Source: Batillaria attramentaria (Eukaryota > Mollusca > Gastropoda > Batillariidae). Taken from it: a stretch of DNA of 64,000 nucleotides. The translations under genes and the position numbers were made by a program. Every line of letters begins with the position of its first letter. Position 1 is the stretch's first letter. Positions 46,577 through 58,900 of the stretch are shown one piece after another. The notes beneath the pieces are model-generated. The model saw only the letters and a program-made list of their open reading frames with translations. It searched no databases and was not told where the DNA came from. The DNA lies in assembly GCA_018292915.2 (NCBI GenBank), contig JACVVK020000215.1, positions 874,501 to 938,500 on the forward strand, in the 5' to 3' direction.

Positions 46577-46735
46577 CTTGGTCCAGCGTCACGTCTGCGT
46601 CGACCAACATAATCAGAAAGTGGACCATTCTGAATCAGAGGTAAATTGTCCACTGAATTTCGAGAAATGCAGAGCGCTCAGAATTAGGGAACATTCAGTC
46701 AGCTCACGGGAGCCCAGGTCAGATATGTAAAGTAA
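46577..46735 (+). pseudogene. Broken MPEG exon 3 on the opposite strand
   Basis: CTTTAAG|TCTTGGTCCAGCG matches the acceptor and start of MPEG1 exon 3. Further on, codons for GKLSTEFREMQ align with GKFSTEYQYM, and GGAGCCCAGGTCAGATATGT matches the exon end almost exactly. The middle is scrambled and a stop is in frame. It lies upstream of MPEG1 in divergent orientation, so a second, inverted MPEG gene once stood here. No other exon of it was found. Confidence 0.75.
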
Positions 46736-46743
46736 GTTTCAAA

Positions 46744-46744
<1 letters not shown>

Positions 46745-46815
<71 letters not shown>

Positions 46816-46830
46816 GCACGCACGCACACG
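46745..46830. repeat. (CA)n(CG)n tract
   Basis: CA units then alternating CG steps. Further CA tracts are at 47107-47203 and a GT tract at 47509-47584. 46830-47100 and 47220-47500 show no gene. Confidence 0.9.
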
Positions 46831-47146
46831 AAGAACTCACAGCAAGAATGTGAAATAGGTGCTAAATATACATAGGACAGAGTGCAGTGACCTGAAAGCG
46901 GACAAGTATCCCGTGATGAGATAAACTCAGATACCAGATATAGAAGAACAAAAAAACAACAACAAAAAAAACAAAACAAAACAAAAAACAGTGGGGAAAA
47001 AAAAGCTTTCGGGTCTAGTGATCGGCCAGCGTAGAGAAATTTTGTTTCGGTTGGCTCCTGATAATGATGACTATGTGACCTGTACCTACTTTCGCATACC
47101 TGCGCCACACACACACAGAGACACACACACAACAGACACAGACACA

Positions 47147-47202
<56 letters not shown>

Positions 47203-47503
47203 GAGGGCGAGAGAGAGTCACATGATCTTGTTTACCAGTGAGTCCAACACTTAACCGAAGAGATGTCGATAATCAAAAGCGTGTTGCTAATTTTACAGCG
47301 ATGTCAACACTTGATTGGCTAATCGCACACGCGTGAATAATAAACGCGTGCCTGATACACGATAAATTCTTTATCCTGACGTCAAATGATATTGAAATGC
47401 CCAACCGAAACCTTCAATGTGAAGCGAATCGGTACTTGAATTGGAATATTAAACTTATCAAAACAGATGTTGTTTTTGGTCGTGTGTTTGTCAGTGAGTG
47501 AGT

Positions 47504-47585
<82 letters not shown>

Positions 47586-48079
47586 TAGAGAAAGAATGCA
47601 ATTGAATTGAAATACATGTATTTTATTTGGTAGATCGCTCTTCCAATGAGAAGGTTATTGGTTATGGTACTTAAGGATAGATATCCACACGACAAGATTC
47701 ACTACATATGCACACGTAGATCAATATAACATCAATATAACATCAGACATAATAACTGAAAATGGTATCTCTACGGTTAAACACCTTATTCAAGTAAAAT
47801 GCAAAACGTTTCGCCCCCGCGAGAGAGAGAGAGAAAGAGAGAGAGAGAGACACAGAGAGAGAGAGAGTTCATCAGTTTCAGTACTAAATTTCAAACCAAC
47901 ACGCGCAATGCAGTTAAAAGAAGAGTTAAATACTGTGCCAAACACAAAAATGGCATTGCGAAGCTTATTAAGTTGAGAGAAATACTCGTTATAGACAGGC
48001 TACGCGAAACTAAAAGCAAAGACCTTGGAATCAGAAAGACGCGTCACTCCTGACCTCGTCAGAGAGATATATGGCGGGA

Positions 48080-48212
48080 CAACGTGTCTGTCGTGAGTTC
48101 GAATCTCGGCTGGGGTCGAATATTATTGTGTGCCTTTTTTATCGTTGCCCTGTCTTTGATATCACTCGTATGTGTTGGAAAAGGACGATAAACTCCCAAA
48201 CACCCACCCGCA
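48080..48212 (+). mobile_element. SINE S1, 5'-truncated
   Basis: GTCGTGAGTTCGAATCTCGGC through CTCCCAAACACCCACCC. 47590-48075 shows no gene I trust. Confidence 0.7.
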
Positions 48213-48292
48213 TACTCACCCTTGTTTATCTCTTCTTGTTTGTTGTGTTAACCTTTTTGTTTTCTTGTTTGTTTGTTTGTTTGTTTGTTTTT

Positions 48293-49828
48293 TGTGAGAC
48301 CGGGTTTACTCGGCCCCTTACCCATTGATATTTTCCCAGTTTAGTTTTCTTTTCTTTTTTCCCGTTTTTATTTTCATCCCGCCTTCCCTCCAGCTACCCT
48401 TGTCACCCCTTTACCCGCTAGCTATCAGTGCCTTTGACTAGAAACCATAACTTGAGACTCCACAGTGATTGTCGTTCCTGATGATGTCTCACAGTAGCCG
48501 AAATTAGTTGTGTTTCTGCTCGGACTTTGAGGTTAAATATCTCGCCGTAGCATTAACCTATTGAGAAACTGATTAGTCCAGTGGAACCAGCGAAGTTAGA
48601 CCTGTTTAGATATGTTTAGTTGTGTGGCAGATGTTTGGTTTGAAGCAGTGTAATTAGCGATTTTGTGGTTTGTCACCGTCAAAACCGTGTCTGGTAAAGC
48701 TGTTTATACATCCATAGTAAAATAACCTTAGTCCCGATTTTGTCCCAACCTACATCCCTTAAAAGCCCTTTCCTTGTAGTTTCTTGTGGTTTAAACCCGA
48801 TCGGCCTAGGCCTAGTAGATCGGCTGCAATCTGTGATCAACCGGCCCCTAAGAAACACAAATCTACCCTCTTTCCCCCGTCGCCCCAGGCCTTCCCTAGG
48901 GCCGGGGGTAGCCGCTTCCTTTGCGGGCCGGGCCCCGCCTATATAAGCCGATTTGTCCCCTGGCCATGTGTCTTTCAGTTCGAGTGCCCGTGGCCAGGGA
49001 GAGCGTCGCGAGTTTATTTTGCTGTTCGTCGCCAGTTTAGTTGCTGTTTTCGTTATTGTCTTTGTCGAGCCACACTCGTAGGAGAGACACGTTTGATTTC
49101 TGCCATCACACGCTCTCACTCTGTAAGTATACTTGTATTTTTGCTTTATATGTATTTGATATGCATTGATGATTGGATTGCCATGTTTGTACCATGCGGG
49201 CTGGTTTTGCCCATCACAGTTTGTAGTATTCTTTTAGTTTTGAAATTCTCCGATGGTAACTCATTGCATAGTTGAGAGACAGCTGCACGTTCTTTATTTT
49301 GTCATTTTGGTATCTTGGCCCATGGCCACATACCGTGAATCTGCCATCAAGGTATTTTTTAACTGTTCGGAGTAATTTTGAAAGTGTTCCATTGTTGATC
49401 GTGGTAATTGCTGTTTGTCAGTATGGTCTATTTCATTGATTTGATATTATGTGTAAAATGTTATTGTTTCTTGTGGTGAATCCTCGACTAGTACACGAAC
49501 GTATTTTTATTCATTGCTACCTTTTCTTTGTTGACTAGGCCGTAATGTCTCCCTTTTCTCCCCACGTGGCCGTGCCTTTGTTTCCCCTTTCCGGTCCATT
49601 GTGCGGCTCGCGTGACGTCACATGGCGTCACCGGATGCACGTTATATAATCCACCCGCCATCTTAGTCCATCCGCCCCTTTGTTCACCTTTTGAGTGACG
49701 TAGTGCCCGGTTAATCGTTTATATTCTGCCGGCACTTTAACTGTAATTCGATACACTAATCCATCCCTTGATCCTAAGCAGATGTTTTTAGTCGGCCATG
49801 TAGTCTCTTGAATTTGACCATTGATAGA

Positions 49829-49872
<44 letters not shown>

Positions 49873-50122
49873 ACGTCGTGTGCTGCCTTAGTTATATAGT
49901 TATATTTATTATCTGCTGTTCTGTCATTGTCGGTCAGTCATTCGCTGATTGAGTTTTATGATGTTGTTACTTATTATTTTTGTTTTGTCTTTTCAGGCAC
50001 TGTTTTCTTTTAGGTTTTTCCTTTGGGGTTTTTGTGTTTTGTTTGTCTTCCTGAATGTCAGAATAAACCAACACAAGCCATAGCGACCTCTGCGTTGCGT
50101 CCCTTGCCTGCACACGGTTACA
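48293..50122 (+). mobile_element. Possible LTR (low confidence)
   Basis: Begins TGTGAGACCGGG and ends CACACGGTTACA, with a TATA box (CTATATAAGCC) near 48940 and AATAAA at 50061-50066. The flanks TTTTT and TTTGT are not an exact target duplication. No retroelement protein is near it. It could instead be host promoter DNA. (CT)n lies at 49832-49868. Confidence 0.3.
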
Positions 50123-50665
50123 TTTGTTGCTGTTCTTTTTTGTTGTTGTTGATGTTTTGTTTTTGTTTTGTTTTAGTTGCTTTGCTTTATGCGCTACTAA
50201 CACAGACTTTTTTTAACAAAAGCACGAACCCAATTTTGCGCCAGATTCATGCTGCATGTGGCCGAACTTCCAGTGGCTGACATGATTGTGTATGACAATA
50301 AAATTCTTTTCCTTGTTGTAATCGTGTGACACTGACAATCGTGAAGTGTTTTCGCCCGTCGACAATAAATAAAACTAGAGGGGCAGAAGCCGACTTGGCT
50401 CACTTGTGAAATGGGTTAGGGTCATTCCAAAAAGTATGTTTGTAAAGGTCTTATTGCTGTCTGTCATTTGGGAAAACTGTCACCCCTTTTCCGAAATCCC
50501 ATCACAAATTCCCTTATTAGCATTTCCATCCATTTAAAGGTGCAACATATTACACGTTCAGTTTCATGAGCATTGATGAGTAAGGAAAGGGAGAAAATCA
50601 AGAAAATGTGGAGAATTATACATTATGCCGTTGATTATCGAACTAATCGCAGTTAATGCAATCTT

Positions 50666-50697
<32 letters not shown>

Positions 50698-51034
50698 TTT
50701 CTTGTTTCTTTAAAATTGAAAACAGTCAAGTTTTGGTGAGCACCTCCATTACATCCATATTTACAACGTCTTGAAGTTTCATGGATCCATAAGAAATATT
50801 GACTGATCTGCGGACGTTTGAATGAAAAGTGCGGGTATACCTAATTGTACCTATATACAGCTATAACGTACGGCTTACGCCTTAGTTAGAATAGGAAAAA
50901 CAGACAATTCAAATAATCATCACTTTGTGACATTTTGAGCTGCACACGCATCCCATGTTCACAAACACAAACAAAGACACCCGTCGTGTTCACAGAAAAG
51001 TACAGAAACGTGTCAGTTTAACAGCAGCTCTGGC

Positions 51035-53242
51035 TCAATGTCCAACTGACGGAATGATCTCGTTAAACGCAATCCGAAGCCGTCCCCAGAACGACGCCAT
51101 AGCATCTGGATCATACGCCCACTCGATGTACGTCGTCGTCTTCATCACAGCCATCATGGTTGGCGTCAGGTCACGTGACGCGATGTCGTGCAGACACGTG
51201 ATCACCAGAGCGTCATTGTTGTCAATCACGTGAGTCAGACACAAGGCCAGCTCAAACTGACACCACGGGCTCTTGGCGAAGTCGGATGAGAAAAGCATCA
51301 TCGCCTTCTTGCTTCTCTCCACACACTCCGCGATGCTGTCCACGATGTGTCTTCCTGGGTGAAAGTCGCGCTGGTGTAAACACAGCCTTAGACCCAGTCT
51401 GTCCTCCAAACCTGGCATGAGATGTTGTCTGACCCAACCTGAGTCCTCCTCGGCGTAGGACACGAAGACGTCATACTGGAAATGATTCCCCTGCAGACGG
51501 CGCCACCTGTTGTCTGGACCACGGAATTCCTCATACAGCGCCAGACGAATGTGCCAACGGAAACGGTAAAACGTTGTCGTGAATAAAGCGATCAGAAGCA
51601 GGATCAGCTGGACAGTCACCATGAACACGTACACTTCATGGCTGAATAAACACGCCTGTTCGCTCATGTAGAACGTCTCCAGTGTAGTGTTTGGGATGTT
51701 GCTGCAGCTGTACGGAAAGTTCTGAAAGCTCTTGAATAGCGAACGATCAGACACAAACCACTTGTGAAACCACATCAGGTCGCAGTCACACAGGAAAGGG
51801 TTCTTACTGAGTTGAAGGCTTTCCAGTCGCCGGCGAGTCGCTTCACTGAACGTTGTCTCACTCACCGTCTGTATGAAATTCATGTTTAAATTGAGCGACT
51901 TAAGGTTCACAAGACGATCAAAAGTTCCGTCAGGCATGTCGTCCAACCGGTTGTAGTACAACGCCAGCTGTATAAGGAACGGGCTTTCAGCGAACATGTT
52001 CACATGCAGATGTTTGATGTTATTCAACCCCAGGTCTAACGACTGCAGCTGTCGAATAGGACGAAACAGATTTCGGAATTCCTGAACACTGGTGAATCTG
52101 AAATTGTTTGCAGTGAGGGTTAGACTAGTAAGACTGGAGCAGCCAGCAAAAAAGAGTGGATGGACGGTGGTCGGCCTGAAGTCTAAATAATTGTAACCGA
52201 ATTCCAGGGTCAACAGGTTTGAATTGTTGAAAGCATGATGTTTGATTTGCTTCAGCCGCCGATGAATTCTGTTCAACTTTAGGTGGCGTAGTCGTGGAAA
52301 CCGACTCCGATTAAACATACCGACAGACAGTACTGAAAATTCATTCTCACTCAAATCCAGAGCTTCCAGTCGAGGCAGACACGTATTTTGGGGGAGTGAC
52401 GATATTATATTCTGTTTAAGATGAAGCGCTTCTAGATGTGGAAATAACGTGGATTTATTTCTACACGTCTCCGGGAAGGCTGAAAGGCCACAGTTGTTCA
52501 GTGCCAAGGACTTCAAATGCGGGAGGTTAACGGTGTGAATTTCGCACATTTTGTTAGACCCCAGCGATAATTGCGTCAGCCTTCTTAGCGGTATGAAAGA
52601 CGACATGTTGACTTTGGATATCTCATTCCCGTACAAGAAGAGAGTCTCAAGGTTAGGCATCGGGTGCCTGTTGAAGAGGCCATCTGGTAGAGGACCAAGA
52701 CCCAGTCCAATCAGCACAAGCTTCTGTATCGTCTTCACAGATAACACGGGAACCAGCGCTTCGTACGTCAAGAGATTGTGACCCACGTCCAGAATTTTCA
52801 GTTTCTTCAGGATTCTGAAAGCACCAGAACTAATGTATTTCAGTCTGTTGTTGCCCAGTTCTAGATGCTCAATGTCAGTAACGTTCATGAAGAAATCGTC
52901 GTGGTTGATCAGGGCTCTGTTGTAGGAGAAGTTGAGGAAGGTGACACCTGGTGGTAACTGTGGAACGTAAGTCAGGTTGACGCCGTGTTTGGAACAGTCA
53001 GCGTAAGTAGCGTTACACCTGCACATCCCGTCACCACATGACGTCATGTTCCCGAACTCAGAAAGAAACTCCTCGTCAGGCACAAATGTCATGGGCTTAG
53101 CTGCGTCACTGTCACTCCCTCCACCATTTATGGACAAAGTTTCACGGGTTGATTCACTGTCACTGTCACTGTGGACAAAGCACATCGCACCTACACACAC
53201 GCACGCACACCATACAGCTGCCGTATACACAAACCACGTCAT
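51035..53242 (-). CDS. Toll-like receptor, single exon, intact
   Basis: The open frame runs to a TGA at 51035-51037. An ATG at 53299 would add 19 residues, but the ATG at 53240-53242 places a hydrophobic signal (MTWFVYTAAVWCACVCVGAM) at the N-terminus, so I chose it (735 residues). Next come a short Cys-rich segment (CGDGMCRCNATYADCS), about fifteen leucine-rich repeats, an LRRCT (NPFLCDCDL), one membrane helix (VYVFMVTVQLILLLIAL) and a TIR domain of about 150 residues. TIR box 1 (YDVFVSYAEEDSGW), box 2 (RDFHPGRH) and box 3 (FWGRLR) are complete. Such receptors detect microbes or damage and signal through TIR adaptors. It is the undamaged paralogue of the copy at the window start. The 3' flank recurs at 54480-59650. 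Confidence 0.93.
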   Translation of the reverse strand: MTWFVYTAAVWCACVCVGAMCFVHSDSDSESTRETLSINGGGSDSDAAKPMTFVPDEEFLSEFGNMTSCGDGMCRCNATYADCSKHGVNLTYVPQLPPGVTFLNFSYNRALINHDDFFMNVTDIEHLELGNNRLKYISSGAFRILKKLKILDVGHNLLTYEALVPVLSVKTIQKLVLIGLGLGPLPDGLFNRHPMPNLETLFLYGNEISKVNMSSFIPLRRLTQLSLGSNKMCEIHTVNLPHLKSLALNNCGLSAFPETCRNKSTLFPHLEALHLKQNIISSLPQNTCLPRLEALDLSENEFSVLSVGMFNRSRFPRLRHLKLNRIHRRLKQIKHHAFNNSNLLTLEFGYNYLDFRPTTVHPLFFAGCSSLTSLTLTANNFRFTSVQEFRNLFRPIRQLQSLDLGLNNIKHLHVNMFAESPFLIQLALYYNRLDDMPDGTFDRLVNLKSLNLNMNFIQTVSETTFSEATRRRLESLQLSKNPFLCDCDLMWFHKWFVSDRSLFKSFQNFPYSCSNIPNTTLETFYMSEQACLFSHEVYVFMVTVQLILLLIALFTTTFYRFRWHIRLALYEEFRGPDNRWRRLQGNHFQYDVFVSYAEEDSGWVRQHLMPGLEDRLGLRLCLHQRDFHPGRHIVDSIAECVERSKKAMMLFSSDFAKSPWCQFELALCLTHVIDNNDALVITCLHDIASRDLTPTMMAVMKTTTYIEWAYDPDAMASFWGRLRIAFNEIIPSVGH

Positions 53243-53569
53243 GTTCGAATCGCTCCAAGATGTGAAGCAAGGATGTTTGTGCAGTCCAGCAAATTTCACG
53301 TACTTTATCCGTGAGCTAGCTTTAGAGACTTCGTTGGGAAAATGTTCAGCGCATGGAGGGTAAGAGCACTGCCCACAGTTGCGTAAAGTTTCAAATCTCT
53401 GTGCAGTTTTTTTTCCCGACAGTCTGCGAAACCCACGCGATTGTCACGTGATCCAAAGAGTGTTACTTTTAATTATACGTGATTTGTTAGATTATCAAGG
53501 CGTGTCAAAAGCAGGCGTTTTGCAGGAAATGTGCTTGTCTGTAATTAACACACCCGGAAAGGTATCGGA

Positions 53570-53572
<3 letters not shown>

Positions 53573-53607
<35 letters not shown>

Positions 53608-53613
53608 ACACCG

Positions 53614-53657
<44 letters not shown>

Positions 53658-53683
53658 TCACACACACACACACACACACGCTG

Positions 53684-53722
<39 letters not shown>
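53573..53722. repeat. (CT)n and (CA)n tracts
   Basis: CT then CA interrupted by GCTGT steps. GT/GA follows at 53890-53948 and CA at 54061-54108. I see no gene in 53300-54480. Confidence 0.9.
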
Positions 53723-53724
<2 letters not shown>

Positions 53725-53887
53725 GGGGATTTACTTTACAATAGTAAAAGATTTGGCGTACAGTCCTGTCTACAAATTCATTGTCCGTGGCCCGAAATGC
53801 TGACGAGCCACAGGTTCAAATTGCTAGTTTTGCAAAAATTGCTAGATGTTACAGATTTGAATGTAACCAAGTCGTGTGCGTGCGTGC

Positions 53888-53949
<62 letters not shown>

Positions 53950-54057
53950 GGGGGGGAGCCGATACTTTTCCGGGTGTTCTGATTTACAAGCACTTCTCCT
54001 ACAGTAGCCACGAATTCAGTTTTGCGTTGTTATGTGAAAGTGAACTCATCTTCCGCG

Positions 54058-54111
<54 letters not shown>

Positions 54112-54479
54112 TTAAGTCAAACACGCTGAAGTCGAACTCAGGATAAGTCACAAAAAAAAACCAAACAAATTCTCCCGTCAAAACCTGTTCTTTGTTTGAC
54201 TAAATTTTCAACAGACAAATCGATTTTCGGTTATGTCATACAAAATTTGCCCTTTTCGCTTCGGATAAGTCAATATAGTCAAAATGGCAAACATTTTTTT
54301 TTTCTGCGTTTGATGTGTCGGTACCAAACACCGCTTGCATGGAGATTTGACATTTTCCGTGCAGGTGCAAGTTTGCTACGGTTTTGTGTCTGGCGTGCCT
54401 AACTGGTATGGTTCCCTTTGCTGATAGAACACAAAACTAGCGAGAGAGTCGTTTTGTTGGGCACCACACTTTCACCTAC

Positions 54480-54689
54480 ATTCAAAAAGTCGTGAAGTTT
54501 CATGGATCCAGGGGGAATGCTGTGGACGAGTGGGTGGGGGTTTGGGGGTTTAACGTCCTTTTTCACCAAATACGGGTGATATCAAAGACGGGGCAACGAT
54601 GAAAAAGCCAGCACAAATATTTGGCCCCACACAACGTAACTATTCATAATGTCACTTTCTGACGCTTTGATCTGCACAGGCATCCCCTG

Positions 54690-54730
<41 letters not shown>

Positions 54731-54731
54731 T
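54480..54731 (+). repeat. Copy of the TLR 3' flank, left part
   Basis: GTGAAGTTTCATGGATCCA matches the flank of the intact TLR at 50774. CTGCACAGGCATCCCCTG matches its flank at 50942. A reversed S1 SINE fragment lies between at 54531-54630. A CA tract at 54692-54726 marks the LINE insertion point. Confidence 0.65.
54531..54630 (-). mobile_element. SINE S1, 3' part
   Basis: GGGTTTGGGGGTTTAACGTCC through AAATATTTGGCCCC in reverse orientation. Confidence 0.7.
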
Positions 54732-54860
54732 GAGTTGTTCTCACGGTCACGAGCGCACGCATTTTCGAGAGCTCCGTTGATTGCAATTGGAATTTGCCAA
54801 TTATCTCCACAATTATAGTTCGCTTGGTGTTGAAAGTTGTACTGTTGAAATCAGCACAGC

Positions 54861-55796
54861 ATGCCGAGTAATTCGGTATGTTTTCGAGCGACCTGTGGCA
54901 GTTTTTACTGGACTTTTCTGACGTTCATGAGACAACGTGCACGGGAAAAGGCAGCCATGCATTACCGTACTGTGTCAGTGAGCAGTCCTGTGGCAGTTGT
55001 ACTTGTCTACTTGGTGGGTTTTCTTCTGCGGTGTGGCGATATTGAGGCCAACCCTGGGCCCCCAAAGAGACAGACATTGTTGTCACAGCAAGCTCAGTCC
55101 CCGGGGGGCAGGGGTAGCAATACGCCTGCATCTACGTCTGACGAACCTACGATTGCCGATGTGGTGAAAATGTTGAGTGCTATGGACCAGAAAATGACAG
55201 CAATGGACAAAAAAATGGACAGCATGCAGGCTTCGATGCAGAAGCAGATGGATAACATGCAAAAGGACTTTAAGGAGGTGGTGGAGAAAAACAAAGCATT
55301 AGAGGAGAAAGTGGAGAAGCTGGAAGAGAAGCTAGACGATCTAGAAGGGAGGAGCAGACGAAACAATTTGATTTTTCATGGGATCCCCCACCCCCAGGGG
55401 AGTGCTGAGACGTGGTCTGACTGTGAGAAAGCTGTCAAGTCTGTGTTGAAGGAGAAGCTGGGCATAGAAGAGGAGGTGGAGATCGAACGTGCACACCGAC
55501 TGCGGGGTGGTCAGTTGCCGCAACCCATCATCGCCTGTCTCCGGTTTTTCAAGGACAAGGAACGGATCCTGGCCGAGCGCCGCACGCTGAAAGATAACAA
55601 CTCCAACATCTTCATCAACGAGGACTTCAGCCCCAGGGTGAGAGAGAAGCGCCGACAGCTGCAGTCTTTCCTGAGGGAAGCCAAGGCGGCCAACAAAAAG
55701 GCCTACCTCCGATTTGACACCCTTGTCATTGACGGCAAGACTTACCTGTACAATGCTGCTACCCAGGATCTGATGGAGCGCCAGGGACGGAGATAG
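54861..55796 (+). CDS. LINE ORF1 with N-terminal 2A peptide and coiled coil
   Basis: 311 residues. A hydrophobic segment (VAVVLVYLVGFLL, about 44-56) leads into CGDIEANPGP (58-67), which matches the 2A consensus DxExNPGP. In such motifs the ribosome releases the chain between Gly66 and Pro67 and goes on. A coiled coil of repeating Met/Lys/Glu heptads follows (about 100-160), then the ORF1-type RNA-binding region starting GRSRRNNLIFHGIP and a basic C-terminal domain. ORF1 proteins of this kind coat the LINE RNA. 2A motifs at ORF1 N-termini have been reported for non-LTR elements of molluscs and sea urchins. Activity here is untested. Confidence 0.85.
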   Translation: MPSNSVCFRATCGSFYWTFLTFMRQRAREKAAMHYRTVSVSSPVAVVLVYLVGFLLRCGDIEANPGPPKRQTLLSQQAQSPGGRGSNTPASTSDEPTIADVVKMLSAMDQKMTAMDKKMDSMQASMQKQMDNMQKDFKEVVEKNKALEEKVEKLEEKLDDLEGRSRRNNLIFHGIPHPQGSAETWSDCEKAVKSVLKEKLGIEEEVEIERAHRLRGGQLPQPIIACLRFFKDKERILAERRTLKDNNSNIFINEDFSPRVREKRRQLQSFLREAKAANKKAYLRFDTLVIDGKTYLYNAATQDLMERQGRR

Positions 55797-55958
55797 GATG
55801 CAGGCCGGCGTCAGCACCAGGCAGCCAAGAAGAGGAGAGAGTCCACTCCCACCGTGCCCCCGTACAACGCTACAGTTGACGACGTACCAGCACACCCATA
55901 CACACCCACTTCCACACCCACACCCACACCCAGCAACAACAGATCTGTGTTTCAGATT

Positions 55959-58900
55959 ATGGCGTGGAATATTCAAGGTCTTCAATACAAATTGAGCAGT
56001 CTTGTGTTCAAACGTTTCTGTGAAAGATATAAAGTTTTCGCCTTCTCGGAAGTGTGGTCGTGTAAACAAAGTGATATAGAAAATGCTTTCCCGGATTATC
56101 AAGTGTTTCATTCACCTCGGTCTCAGAGACTGAAGGGCGGGGTTGCGGTGTGTATTCATAAGTCTGTTTCATATCTTGTGGAACATCTACTCAAGTCAGT
56201 AGAAGATGTGGTTTTCCTAAAATTTGGTAAGTTTGTTTTGAACTCTTCGTTTGACATTCTAACTGCTTTTGTCTACGTAGCTCCGGAACGTTCAGTCGTG
56301 TATGGTGATGATAATCAGGGTGGCATTGAATCATTAGAAAACTACATGTCTGAACTAACTGAACAATACCCTGATCTACCGTGGCTACTGTGTGGTGATT
56401 TCAATGCCCGTACGTCCGACCTGTCTGATACAGACAGTGTTGGTGATAACAGACACGCTCAACCGTTGAATGATCTGGAAGTACTGTTTGATGATGTTCC
56501 TCAAGCACAACGCAAGTCAAAAGACACCACAGTAAATAATTTTGGTCGGAGTCTCATAGAACTGTGTAAAGAATACGGTTTGTTTATTTTGAATGGTAGA
56601 ACCCCGGGTGACAGTGAGGGTGAAATCACGTGTGTAGCGAACCATGGTAGGAGCATTGTGGACTATTTTATTTGTTCCAAACAGTTGTATGACTTAGTCA
56701 CTGATATGTTTGTATCAAACATGTGTGAATCTGACCACTTCCCACTCATTGCATCCTTTTCGTCTCAGTCTGATGCGGATGTTATAGGCGATGATGAAGA
56801 GGATGTTGTGCTTGAGGAAGGGGTAAAATTTGTATGGAAAGAACAGCATGCCGAGTCATTTGCTACGTTTGTTCGACAAAATGAGGAAGCAGAATTTCAA
56901 AACTTTCTGTCAGCTCTAGATACTGGCGTTGAAGAAGGGTCTGCCTGTCTTGTTTCGTTTCTTCAGAGGGCAGCCGGTAAAATGAGGTCAAAGGTAAAAC
57001 CGCAAGACTCACGTGCACAACCGCCGTGGTGGGACACGGACTGCCAGCTGGCGAAGCGAAACAAGTACAGGCAGTTAAAGTTATTCAGGCACTCCAACTC
57101 GCGAGAAGATCTAGAAAAATACCTTGATCTCAAAAGATATTTTAAAAATGTGTGTAAAATGAAACAAGCGGAACAAAACGCTCGAGTTCTTGATGAATTA
57201 AATGCAGCCTGCAATGATACTAATTCCAAGACATTCTGGCAAAAAGTAAAGTCATTGACTACCAATAAACCCAACAGTACAAGTCTGATCTCTCCGCGTA
57301 CGTGGTATGATTACTTTCGGGCGTTACTGAACGTAGAAAACTCAGCAGATGACTCGGGCTTCAGTACAGAGGTGGAAGATGTTTTGAATGGTCATGTTAC
57401 TGATCGGTGTCATGATTGCTTGAACTCACAATTGGATGGAGACATTTCTGAGACAGAGATACGTAATGCAGTTAAGAGCATGAAGAAAGGCAAAGCAGCA
57501 GGACCTGACGGTCTACCCACTGATTTTTTTCACCATGCTAGTGATATTCTTGTCAAATTTCTTTGTCCACTATTCAATAAGGTGTTTGTGAGTGGGGTGT
57601 ACCCAGAGAGCTGGACTAAAGCAGTCATTTTCCCATTGCATAAAAAGGGTAACCCCAGGCGTGTTGATAACTACAGGGGTATATCTTTGTTAAACACCAT
57701 CAGTAAGTTGTACAGTACTGTTATTAACAACCGACTGAGCCGTTTTTGTGAAGAAAATGAAAGCATTCCGGAAGCGCAGGCAGGGTTTCGAAAAGGTTAC
57801 AGCACTACAGATAACATTTTCTCATTGCAGTCTCTGGTCCAGAAGTACCTGACAAAACAAGGTGGGCGTTTTTACACACTCTATGTGGATTTTTCAAAAG
57901 CGTACGATGGTGTACATAGAATGAAACTTCTGTATATCCTTCTAGAAAAAACTGGAATACACGGAAAAATGTTCCAAACTCTTAAAGCTATGTACCAACA
58001 CGTTAAGGCAGCAGTTAGAGTTGGCAACAAGGTCACTGACTATTTTGACTGCATATCAGGAGTACGCCAAGGCTGTGTTTTAAGCCCATTGTTGTTCTCC
58101 ATCTTTTTGACTGAACTACAGGTTGAATTGGTTGGATGTGGTTCACGTGGTATTGACATCTTTGCAGATCCAATTGGCATTTTTCTCTTGATGTATGCAG
58201 ATGACATTGCATTGGTTTCTGATTCAGTAAATGACCTCCAAAAGAAAATTTATTGTTTAGAGCAGTATTGCAACAAGTGGGGACTGACAGTCAACATGGA
58301 AAAAACAAGAGTGGTTGTTTTTAAAAATGGTGGGTTTATCAAAGCCTGTGAAAAGTGGTACTATGCTGGTAACCTGATTTCAGTTGAGTCTAGCTACAAT
58401 TACCTTGGAGTCATTTTTTCAGCCACTTTAAACTGGTCAAAGTGCATAGTAAATTTGTCAGGCAAGGCCTTACGAGCCCTAGCGGGAATTCGAAAGCTGT
58501 ATTTTAGGCTTCAGAGCCTCCCAGCAGTCACTCTGTTTAAAATCTTTGATGTCAAGATAAAACCAATACTTCTGTATGGATCAGAGGTCTGGGGGTTTCA
58601 AAGACATGAAAACATAGAAAAAGTACATATAAAGCTATGTAAGTTGGTTTTGGGTGTTGGGAGGGATGTCAAAAACAACATTGCTTTAGGTGAGTGTGGC
58701 AGGTTTCCTATTTACATTGATACATATGTTCGTATCGTGAAGTACTGGTGCAGGTTGTTGTGTATGAATGATAACAGGTATCCCAAGCAATGTTACAAGA
58801 TGCTACAGATGCACGATCAATCTGGAAGACGTAACTGGGCAACACATGTAAGAGTTTTGTTGTGCACACATGGCTTTGGGTTTGTGTGGGAAATGCAAAA

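Noticed and set aside
47799..48053. 84-codon basic protein
   Set aside because: The start is a GA repeat read as Arg/Glu; the rest has no recognisable family or splice context.
55341..56111. 256-codon minus-strand frame
   Set aside because: It is antisense to the LINE ORF1-ORF2 junction and has no domain; the + strand frames explain the sequence.
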